Part shown: piece by piece, positions 1-4,802 of the stretch
How positions within the stretch are numbered: position 1 is the stretch's first letter
How the letters are laid out: each line of letters opens with the position of its first letter
Assembly: GCA_937907305.1 (NCBI GenBank)
Contig: CALERQ010000078.1
Span: forward strand, 1-5,489
Length of the DNA: 5,489 bases
Direction: 5' to 3'
From: an uncultured Clostridia bacterium
GTDB taxonomy: Bacteria; Bacillota; Clostridia; Oscillospirales; Ruminococcaceae
The notes under the pieces: generated by a model
Database searches by the model: none
What the model was told of the DNA's origin: nothing
Seen by the model: the letters and a program-made list of their open reading frames with translations, nothing else
Program-made: the position numbers and the translations under genes

Positions 1-230
1 AAAAAAGGGTCGATTTGGAGGTATTAGTGAAAGGACTTTTTCTCACCGGCAAAAAATTCTTTCCTGTCGGCCTCTCTCCCCGAACAACAAATCGAGAACC
101 TTTTTGCCCCACCGGTCAAACAGGGGCGCCGGTCTAAATTTCCATCTTTCAGCAGACCTCATCGGGCAATTTGGGGGTCTGCCTCAGCGGGAACCTGCCT
201 CCCACCAGCACCTTGAAAACTGAATAAAAC
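1..230. other. Non-coding region downstream of pyrG with short inverted repeats
   Basis: No convincing gene is visible here. Repeats seen directly: GCAGACC (152-158) pairs with GGTCTGC (176-182). The same AGACC (154-158) can instead pair with GGTCT (131-135). GCCCC (106-110) pairs with GGGGC (123-127), and ACCGG with CCGGT flanks the same stretch. The sequence around 208-227 contains CCTTGAAAACTGAATA, which resembles the boxA-like element of Firmicutes rRNA operons, yet no rRNA follows. On the minus strand, downstream of the pyrG stop, no GC-rich stem directly followed by a T-tract is found, so the pyrG terminator is either weak or beyond the left edge. A 36-codon reading frame (GTG at 27, stop at 135-137) has a GGAGG five bases upstream but no recognisable product. 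Confidence 0.5.
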
Positions 231-1832
231 TCACCGCTTTTCCTCTGCCTCCAGCGCCGCTTTTACAAAGCCGTAAAACAGCGGATGCGGGCGGTTGGGC
301 CGGCTCTTGAATTCCGGATGGAACTGACACCCCACATACCACGGGTGGTCCTTGATCTCCACGATCTCCACCAGCGCCCCGTCCGGCGAGGTCCCGGCCA
401 GCGTCAGGCCGTCCTTTTGCAGCTCACACCGGAAGTCATTGTTGAACTCATACCGGTGGCGGTGCCGCTCGCTGATCTCCTTTTCCCCGTACAGGGAAAG
501 GGCCTGGCTCCCCTCCGCCAAAACGCAGGGATACCGCCCCAGCCGCATGGTGCCGCCTTTTTGGGTCACACCCACCTGCTCCGGCATCAGGGCAATGACC
601 GGGTGCGCGGTAGAACCGGAAAATTCAGCGCTGTTGGCGTCCTGCCAGCCGGCCACATGCCGGGCAAATTCAATTACGGCGATCTGCATGCCAAGGCAGA
701 TGCCAAAGTAGGGGATCCCCTTTTCCCGGGCAAATTGGGCCGCCAGGATCATGCCCTCTATTCCCCGGTCGCCAAAGCCGCCCGGCACCAGTATGCCGCC
801 GCAGCCGGCCAGGGTCTCCGCTATATTTTCCGGGGTCAAGTTTTCGGAATCCACCCAGCGGATCTCCACTTCGGCATCACAGGCCGTCCCGGCATGGAAC
901 AGCGCCTCCGCCACACTGAGATAAGCATCCCGCAGACCGGTATATTTCCCTACCAGAGCAATTTCCACCCGGCGGTGCACCCCTTTTATCTTCTCCACCA
1001 TGGCTGTCCATTCGGTCATATCGGGGGTCCGTTCTCCCAGGCCCAGCCGGCGGCAGACGGCATCGCACAGGCCCTCTTTTTCCAGCAGCAGCGGCACTTC
1101 GTACAGGGTATGGGCCGTCACATTGGGGATGACACACCGTTCCTCCACATTGCAGAACAGGGCGATTTTATGCCGCACCTCTTCGGTGATGGGGGCCTCC
1201 GTCCGGCAAACCAGAATATCCGGCTGGATGCCCACCGAAAGAAGCTCCTTGACCGAATGCTGGGTGGGCTTGCTTTTCAGCTCTCCGCTGCCGGGGATGG
1301 AAACGATGAGCGGAACATGGATATACAGCACATTTTCCCGGCCCTTTTCCACCGCTACCTGCCGAATGGCCTCCAGATAGGGCTGACTTTCGATATCCCC
1401 CACCGTGCCGCCGATCTCGCTGATGACCACATCGGTATTGCCATCCTCCATGGCATAGATCCGCCGCTTGATCTCATCGGTGATATGGGGAATGATCTGT
1501 ACCGTGCCGCCAAGGTACCCCCCCTGCCGCTCCCGGTTCAGCACCGTCCAAAAGATTTTGCCGGAGGAAACACTGGCATTGCCGTCCAGCGATTCATCCA
1601 CAAACCGCTCGTAGTGGCCCAGGTCCAGGTCAGTCTCGGCGCCATCCTCGGTCACAAAGACCTCCCCGTGCTGATAGGGGCTCATGGTGCCGGGATCGAC
1701 ATTGAAATACGGGTCGAACTTCTGATTTTTGACCCGCAGGCCGCACTGCTTCAGCAATCTGCCCAGGGAAGCCGCGCAGATGCCCTTGCCCAAGCCCGAA
1801 ACCACACCGCCGGTGACAAAAATGTACTTCAT
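231..1832 (-). CDS. pyrG: CTP synthase (glutamine-hydrolysing)
   Basis: PyrG makes CTP from UTP, ATP and glutamine, the last step of de novo pyrimidine nucleotide synthesis, in the cytoplasm as a tetramer. The 533-residue product matches the usual family length (about 530-550). The N-terminal amidoligase domain (about 1-265) shows the P-loop-like GLGKG at 13-17, the DPYFNVDPGTMSP and ETDLDLGHYERF segments, and EIGGTVGDIES at about 139-149. The C-terminal class I glutamine amidotransferase domain (about 290-530) shows the oxyanion-loop GGFGDRG (351-357), the nucleophile Cys379 in GICLGMQ, and the His505/Glu507 pair in HPEF. All key residues are present. The ATG at 1832 is preferred over an in-frame GTG at 1850 because GAGGAG lies inside that extension at normal spacing from the ATG, and MKYIFVTGG is the standard family start. 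The gene has its own promoter and a long structured leader upstream, so it is probably transcribed alone. Confidence 0.98.
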   Translation of the reverse strand: MKYIFVTGGVVSGLGKGICAASLGRLLKQCGLRVKNQKFDPYFNVDPGTMSPYQHGEVFVTEDGAETDLDLGHYERFVDESLDGNASVSSGKIFWTVLNRERQGGYLGGTVQIIPHITDEIKRRIYAMEDGNTDVVISEIGGTVGDIESQPYLEAIRQVAVEKGRENVLYIHVPLIVSIPGSGELKSKPTQHSVKELLSVGIQPDILVCRTEAPITEEVRHKIALFCNVEERCVIPNVTAHTLYEVPLLLEKEGLCDAVCRRLGLGERTPDMTEWTAMVEKIKGVHRRVEIALVGKYTGLRDAYLSVAEALFHAGTACDAEVEIRWVDSENLTPENIAETLAGCGGILVPGGFGDRGIEGMILAAQFAREKGIPYFGICLGMQIAVIEFARHVAGWQDANSAEFSGSTAHPVIALMPEQVGVTQKGGTMRLGRYPCVLAEGSQALSLYGEKEISERHRHRYEFNNDFRCELQKDGLTLAGTSPDGALVEIVEIKDHPWYVGCQFHPEFKSRPNRPHPLFYGFVKAALEAEEKR

Positions 1833-2091
1833 ACTATTTTCACTCCTCACACAAATTTACCTTCGCTTTTGCCTTCGTTTGGCCGGAGCACGGTCGGTTT
1901 CCCGCGGCAGGATGACCGCGCGAAACCTTCGCGGGACTTTTCTCTTGAGGTCCCCGCAAGGCGGCCAAATAAAAAGCGCCCGCCAAAAATGGGGTCAGCG
2001 AAGCCTGCCGCCTGACAGGACGGAACGCTGCCGCTCTTTTGGGGGTGCGTGGGTGCCGCGGCCGGAGGGCCGGCCCGCCCTAAAAAACAGT
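1833..2091 (-). promoter_or_regulatory. Long structured 5' leader of pyrG
   Basis: The stretch between the predicted transcription start (about 2088-2091) and the pyrG ATG is roughly 255 bases, long for a housekeeping gene. Helices read on the minus strand: GGCCGG (2075-2070) with CCGGCC (2065-2060), loop CCCT; CAGCG (2030-2026) with CGCTG (2000-1996); a long stem, CCTTGCGGGGAC (1961-1950) with GTCCCGCGAAGG (1937-1926), each side carrying one bulged G; CGCGAA (1933-1928) with TTCGCG (1924-1919); CGCGG (1920-1916) with CCGCG (1907-1903). The last three share bases and cannot all form together. No known riboswitch class is recognised, and no stem with a T-tract stands directly before the gene. 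A regulatory role is inference. Confidence 0.45.
1841..1848 (-). promoter_or_regulatory. Ribosome binding site of pyrG
   Basis: On the minus strand GAGGAGTG lies about 8 bases before the ATG at 1832. It overlaps the alternative GTG codon at 1848-1850, which settles the start in favour of 1832. The bases TGAGG (1845-1849) are complementary to CCTCA (1946-1950) in a predicted leader loop. Confidence 0.8.
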
Positions 2092-2095
2092 TTAG

Positions 2096-2124
2096 ATTAT
2101 ACCGCTGCAAGTGTCGGCAGTCAA
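2096..2124 (-). promoter_or_regulatory. Sigma-A type promoter for pyrG
   Basis: On the minus strand TTGACT (2124-2119) and TATAAT (2101-2096) are separated by exactly 17 bases; one mismatch from the full consensus in twelve positions. Transcription should start near 2091-2088. The initial transcript contains a run of six T (2087-2082). Confidence 0.85.
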
Positions 2125-2144
2125 TGCTGCATATTGGCAGAGAT

Positions 2145-2179
2145 TTTTCCCCTGTTCCGGCGGTTTATTGGCGGGAAAA
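2145..2179. repeat. Inverted repeat between divergent promoters
   Basis: TTTTCCC (2145-2151) and GGGAAAA (2173-2179) form a perfect 7-base inverted repeat with a 21-base spacer. It lies upstream of the pyrG -35 box and upstream of the rightward promoter-like sequence at 2210-2238. It could be a protein binding site or chance; no T-tract supports a terminator. Confidence 0.25.
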
Positions 2180-2209
2180 GAGAAAATGCGAAAGCGGCGA
2201 AAATATTTC

Positions 2210-2238
2210 TTGCAATACGGCGGGAGATGCGATATGAT
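2210..2238 (+). promoter_or_regulatory. Candidate rightward promoter
   Basis: TTGCAA (2210-2215) and TATGAT (2233-2238) are 17 bases apart; the -35 matches consensus at 4 of 6 and the -10 at 5 of 6. Predicted start near 2245. No gene lies downstream on this strand; the transcript would run straight into two hairpins and end at about 2325. Confidence 0.4.
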
Positions 2239-2244
2239 AGAGTC

Positions 2245-2325
2245 GATCCCCCCTGTGGGGGTCATTTTATTTTGGGCAAAAAACTCCCCCGGCAGCGGCA
2301 CATGGCTTCCGGGGGCGTGTTTTTT
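2245..2325 (+). ncRNA. Candidate small RNA (about 80 nt) with 5' hairpin and 3' terminator
   Basis: A transcript starting near 2245 from the promoter-like sequence at 2210-2238 would open with a hairpin, GATCCCCC paired with GGGGGTC around a CTGT loop (2245-2263). An A/T-rich single-stranded linker (2264-2285) follows, then a terminator hairpin, CCCCCGG (2286-2292) with CCGGGGG (2309-2315), ending in TTTTTT (2320-2325). A 5' stem, an unstructured linker and an intrinsic terminator together make a common bacterial small RNA layout. The C-tracts of one hairpin can also pair with the G-tracts of the other. No known RNA family is recognised. The alternative is that the first hairpin plus its T-rich tail is just another rightward terminator and nothing is made. 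Inference from sequence only. Confidence 0.3.
2278..2325. terminator. Bidirectional intrinsic terminator
   Basis: Seven-base perfect stem CCCCCGG (2286-2292) / CCGGGGG (2309-2315), with a small inner AGC/GCT helix. It is flanked by AAAAAA (2278-2283) and TTTTTT (2320-2325), so it works on both strands. On the minus strand it sits immediately after the permease stop codon (2324-2326) and should end the tetR-ABC operon before the pyrG promoter. On the plus strand it would end any rightward transcript. Confidence 0.85.
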
Positions 2326-2974
2326 ACAGGTCGATCTGCTCAAAGTTTTTTTGTGCCTTTCGGCAGCTGAGGGCGGTCATCCCCACAAAGAGCAGCACCC
2401 CTGCCGCCAGCACGATGAGCTGCATCCCAAAGCCCTCGGTCTGGGAGTTCATCGCCGCCATGCCGGGGAAATGATGCAGGGCCTCCGCCAGGCAGATGAC
2501 CGCAAACCCGGCGACGCTATACAGGATAAACGGCTTACCCAGCCCATAGGCCGTGCGGAAAAAACCGCCGAGAAAAACGCTGTTAAACAGGGCGAAGAGG
2601 ATGAGCAGCCAGCCCAGGTAAGCAAAGTTCGCGTTCATCATGGCATTTTGGGTGTAGACGGCGGCCTCCCGCAGGGCAGTCAGCCGCACCGCGGTAAGCA
2701 CCGCGCACAGCAGCCAGCCCAGAAGCTCGATGAGGACGCAGAAGGCGTACTTGGCCCGGACGACATCCTGCTTTTTGCAGGGCAGCAGCGCCGTATACAG
2801 GATATCATTGCTTTCCCTCGCCATCTGGAAGGTGTAGAAGATGCCCAGCGTGATGAAGAATCCCCCCACCAAAATGGGATAGCCGGGGATCAGGGTCATA
2901 AGGGCAAAGGCCAAAAAGAAATAGGTGATGGGCGCGGCGGTAAGCCGCAGCTCCTTTTTCAGCAGCTTGTTCAT
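2324..2974 (-). CDS. ABC-2 type transporter permease subunit
   Basis: This 216-residue integral membrane protein is predicted to pair with the ATPase encoded just upstream and form the transmembrane part of an ABC exporter. About six hydrophobic segments are visible, at roughly residues 11-30, 33-50, 77-97, 117-138, 149-167 and 183-203. There is a basic N-terminus (MNKLLKKELR) and a basic C-terminal end (CRKAQKN). Between segments 2 and 3, YTALLPCKKQDVVRAKY matches the conserved 'LP...K..VV..KY' coupling region of the ABC2_membrane_5-like family. The ATG at 2974 overlaps the TGA of the ATPase gene (ATGA) and has AGGAGG seven bases upstream; longer frame extensions lie inside the ATPase gene and do not look like protein. 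It is the last gene of the operon, closed by the terminator at 2278-2325. The substrate cannot be told from the sequence. Confidence 0.88.
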   Translation of the reverse strand: MNKLLKKELRLTAAPITYFFLAFALMTLIPGYPILVGGFFITLGIFYTFQMARESNDILYTALLPCKKQDVVRAKYAFCVLIELLGWLLCAVLTAVRLTALREAAVYTQNAMMNANFAYLGWLLILFALFNSVFLGGFFRTAYGLGKPFILYSVAGFAVICLAEALHHFPGMAAMNSQTEGFGMQLIVLAAGVLLFVGMTALSCRKAQKNFEQIDL

Positions 2975-3822
2975 GCTTCTCCCTCCTTTTCCAGGTGCAC
3001 CATGATCTCCTCCAGCGTGGGTTCCTCCACCGGCCACTCCTCAAACAGCGGGGCCTTTTCCCGGCGGACGAGCAGGGTATCGCCGGCTTTTTCCCGGCAG
3101 CGGCCCAGCACCGCCGCCTGCTGTTCGGCGGTCAGCGCGCCCTGCTGGCGGAGCAGCCGGTAGCTCTGCTGGAATTCCCCGATGGGCCCGGTGGCCAGAA
3201 TTTCGCCCTTTTGGATGTAGGTGATATCATCGGCGCACTTTTCCAGATCGGAGGTGATGTGGGTGGAAAACAGGATGGCCACGCCCTCCTCCGCCAGCCG
3301 CAGGAAAATTTCCAGCAGCTCCTCGCGGGAAACGGGGTCCAGCCCGCTGGTGGGTTCATCCAGCAGCAGCAGCTTGGCGTGGTGGGAAAGGGCCAGCGTC
3401 AGCAGAAATTTGACCTTCATGCCCTCGCTGAGCTCCCGCAGGCACTTGCTCTCATCCAGCGAAAAGCGCTGAAGATAATTCCGGTAGGCGGCGTCATCCC
3501 AGCCGGGATAAAAGGAGGCCGTCATGCGGGCGATCTCCCCGACCCGGCGGCGCTGATAGTAGCTGGTGTCCCCGGCCGCGTAGCCGATCTGTTCCTTGAT
3601 CCGCTGTTCGTTTTGGGCAAAGGGCAGCCCAAAGTAGCTGATCTCCCCGGCATCGGGATGGACCAGCCCCAGGATGGATTTGAGGGTGGTGGTTTTACCG
3701 GCGCCATTGCGGCCGATGAACCCCATGATGCGGCCCGCCTCCAGCGAGAAGCTGACCTCCCGCAGGGTAAAGGCAGGGTATTTTTTGCACAGGCCCCGCA
3801 CCTGCAATACGGTATTATTCAT
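2971..3822 (-). CDS. ABC transporter ATP-binding protein (YtrB/CcmA-like)
   Basis: This 283-residue cytoplasmic ATPase should drive the permease encoded downstream. Motifs in order: Walker A GRNGAGKTT (37-45), signature LSEGMKVKF (131-139), Walker B LLLLDEP (151-157) with catalytic Glu156, D-loop SGLD (159-162), and switch His188 in STHI. The signature reads LSEGM rather than LSGGQ, as is common in small YtrB-type ATPases of Firmicutes. The usual Q-loop Gln is not evident; the segment reads IGYAAGDTSYY (79-89). A C-terminal extension of about 75 residues, rich in Gln, Glu and Arg, follows the core. The ATG at 3822 has AGGAGG seven bases upstream and overlaps the tetR stop (ATGA); a longer frame reaching 3951 is antisense-like and unsupported. 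The gene is coupled at both ends to its neighbours. Efflux, possibly of a peptide antibiotic or other toxic compound, is plausible but unproven. Confidence 0.93.
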   Translation of the reverse strand: MNNTVLQVRGLCKKYPAFTLREVSFSLEAGRIMGFIGRNGAGKTTTLKSILGLVHPDAGEISYFGLPFAQNEQRIKEQIGYAAGDTSYYQRRRVGEIARMTASFYPGWDDAAYRNYLQRFSLDESKCLRELSEGMKVKFLLTLALSHHAKLLLLDEPTSGLDPVSREELLEIFLRLAEEGVAILFSTHITSDLEKCADDITYIQKGEILATGPIGEFQQSYRLLRQQGALTAEQQAAVLGRCREKAGDTLLVRREKAPLFEEWPVEEPTLEEIMVHLEKEGEA

Positions 3823-4385
3823 GTGGTTTCCTCCTTTTTGCGGGCCAGCAGCCCCTGGTAAACATCGGTGACCATGGTGCTGATGACCGCTTCCTCCAGA
3901 TTGAGATAGCCGGTGACCAGCATACTGGCAATGCCGTGAATGAAGATCCACAGCTCGATGTGCAGCGTATAGGCGGCCTGTTCCTCCAGCCCGGTGTTTT
4001 TCATAATAAGGCCGATGATCCGGCGGGTCAGCTCATCCTCCGCGGGCTGCGGCTCGCCGGTCCTATCCCGCATAAAAAGCTCCTTGAAGAGCTGGGGTTC
4101 CCGGCGGGCAAAGCTGATGTAGGCCATGCCGGAGGCCTTGTAGGGCGGGTACTGGCCCTCCCTCATGTGCTGCTCGATCCAGCGGTTGTACTCGGCGTAG
4201 CCGGCGGCAAGGACATCGTGCTGCAGCGCCCCCATGCTGCTGTAATTGCTGAAAATGGGCTGGGTGGAACACCCCAGCGCCGCGGCAACGGCCCGGGCGT
4301 TCACCGCCTCCATCCCCTTTTGACGCAAAATTTCCAGCGCGGCGGCGATGATCTCCTCTTTGGTCACCTTTACTTTGGGCGGCAT
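3819..4385 (-). CDS. TetR/AcrR family transcriptional regulator
   Basis: This 188-residue protein has the length and layout of a TetR repressor. The N-terminal DNA-binding domain (about 8-55) begins KVTKEEIIAAALEILRQKG. Its helix-turn-helix covers ARAVAAALGCSTQPIFSNY (30-48), with the typical 'ALGCS...IFSNY' recognition region. The C-terminal ligand-binding and dimerisation half contains ELWIFIHGIASML (144-156), which resembles the WHG-type C-terminal domain of TetR relatives. The ATG at 4385 has AAGGAGA at good spacing. It is the first gene of the operon with the ABC ATPase and permease, and its stop overlaps the ATPase start. It probably represses its own operon until a ligand, perhaps the transported compound, releases it. 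AT-rich repeats right after the -10 box (4400-4433) are candidate operators. The ligand is unknown. Confidence 0.92.
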   Translation of the reverse strand: MPPKVKVTKEEIIAAALEILRQKGMEAVNARAVAAALGCSTQPIFSNYSSMGALQHDVLAAGYAEYNRWIEQHMREGQYPPYKASGMAYISFARREPQLFKELFMRDRTGEPQPAEDELTRRIIGLIMKNTGLEEQAAYTLHIELWIFIHGIASMLVTGYLNLEEAVISTMVTDVYQGLLARKKEETT

Positions 4386-4399
4386 AGCGGTCTCCTTTC

Positions 4400-4433
4400 C
4401 GATAGCTTATGTTATATATCGTATGTTATTATA
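4400..4433. promoter_or_regulatory. Candidate TetR operator overlapping the promoter
   Basis: The stretch from the -10 box to the ribosome binding site is AT-rich in an otherwise GC-rich region. It holds a direct repeat TATGTTAT at 4408-4415 and 4422-4429 (plus strand, 14-base period), an inverted repeat GTAT-6-ATAC (4421-4434), and CGATA/TATCG (minus strand, 4421-4417 and 4404-4400). A repressor bound here would block RNA polymerase. Assignment to the TetR protein encoded next to it is inference. Confidence 0.4.
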
Positions 4434-4456
4434 CAATCGCCTTCCCTTTTTGTCAA
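4428..4456 (-). promoter_or_regulatory. Consensus sigma-A promoter of the tetR-ABC operon
   Basis: On the minus strand TTGACA (4456-4451) and TATAAT (4433-4428) with a 17-base spacer: a perfect match to consensus. Start of transcription is expected near 4421, about 36 bases before the tetR ATG. Such a strong promoter suggests that expression is held down by a repressor. Confidence 0.92.
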
Positions 4457-4464
4457 GGCCCGGC

Positions 4465-4490
4465 GGGAACTTTTCCCCGGGGCGGTTCCC
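4465..4490. repeat. Inverted repeat in the tetR-feoA divergent region
   Basis: GGGAAC (4465-4470) and GTTCCC (4485-4490) with a 14-base spacer that contains the palindrome CCCCGGGG (4475-4482). It lies nine bases upstream of the tetR -35 box and within the sequence leading to feoA. It could be an operator or an RNA hairpin in the feoA leader. It does not resemble a Fur or DtxR box. Confidence 0.3.
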
Positions 4491-4519
4491 CCTTTCCCCG
4501 CATGTGAATAGCATGGGAT

Positions 4520-4544
4520 GGGAGCCTCCCCTTAGCGCGCTCCC
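4520..4544 (+). repeat. Hairpin just upstream of the feoA ribosome binding site
   Basis: GGGAGC (4520-4525) and GCTCCC (4539-4544) form a perfect 6-base stem with a 13-base loop, directly before GGAAAGG (4545-4551). It may shape translation of feoA. No T-tract follows, so it is not a terminator. Confidence 0.3.
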
Positions 4545-4553
4545 GGAAAGGTT

Positions 4554-4802
4554 ATGAGAATTATGGAGTTTTTTCATCTTGATGATATGACCCCCGGCCA
4601 GCAGGCCGAGGTACTGGAGCTGCGCACCGAAAGCCGGATGCGCCGGCGGCTTTTGGACCTGGGGCTGGTGCCGGGCACCCGGGTGGAATGTGTGGGGCAA
4701 AGCCCCGGCGGCGACCCCAAGGCGTATCTTATCCGGGGGGCGGCGGTAGCCATCCGCAGCGAGGATGCCAGGACCGTAATGATGCGGCGGGAGGTGGTGT
4801 GA
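4554..4802 (+). CDS. feoA: Ferrous iron transport protein A (FeoA, SH3-like)
   Basis: FeoA is a small cytoplasmic protein with an SH3-like fold that assists the FeoB ferrous iron permease. The 82-residue product matches the family size. It shows the two typical blocks: MRRRLLDLGLVPGTRVE (29-45) and GGDPKAYLIRGAAVAIR (52-68), the latter matching the 'GDP.AY.IRG..iAlR' core. Two starts are possible. The ATG at 4554 has only GGA at normal spacing. The ATG at 4563, giving 79 residues, has AAAGG eleven bases upstream, which aligns well with the anti-SD sequence. Both give a normal FeoA. The stop overlaps the feoB start by one base (TGATG), so the two are co-translated. No convincing promoter or Fur-type operator is seen upstream in 4386-4553; a weak -10-like TACAAT at 4432-4437 lacks a clear -35. 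Confidence 0.93.
   Translation: MRIMEFFHLDDMTPGQQAEVLELRTESRMRRRLLDLGLVPGTRVECVGQSPGGDPKAYLIRGAAVAIRSEDARTVMMRREVV

Noticed and set aside
150..225. Possible tRNA suggested by CTCCCACCA just before the boxA-like motif
   Set aside because: No T-arm GGTTCRANYCC, no anticodon arm and no acceptor pairing can be assembled on either strand.
1967..1984. T-rich stretch in the pyrG leader considered as an intrinsic terminator
   Set aside because: The TTTTTATTT (1975-1967) is not directly preceded by a stable stem; the only GGCGG/CCGCC pairing encloses the T-run in its loop.
285..2015. Plus-strand open frame of 576 codons antisense to pyrG
   Set aside because: It is the shadow of pyrG in GC-rich DNA. 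The translation is low-complexity, rich in His, Gln, Pro and Arg, with no domain, while the opposite strand encodes a complete CTP synthase.
2060..2096. Bacillus-type pyrG attenuator with a GGGC start and C-dependent slippage
   Set aside because: The GGGC at 2080-2077 is about 16 bases after the -10 box, too far to be the start, and the hairpin that follows (2075-2060) has no T-tract.
1847..2110. Minus-strand 87-codon frame filling the pyrG leader, considered as a leader peptide
   Set aside because: Its start codon lies upstream of the pyrG -10 box and so would not be in the transcript. It has no good ribosome binding site, and the translation is compositionally random.
2111..3163. Plus-strand open frame of 350 codons across the permease gene, including an ATG at 2235 with a GGGAG upstream
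   Set aside because: The part after 2324 is antisense to a clear membrane protein gene and reads as low-complexity sequence. The start lies inside a promoter-like -10 box, and the frame crosses a strong terminator.
2995..3861. Plus-strand open frame of 288 codons antisense to the ABC ATPase
   Set aside because: Shadow of the ATPase gene, whose Walker and signature motifs are intact on the minus strand.
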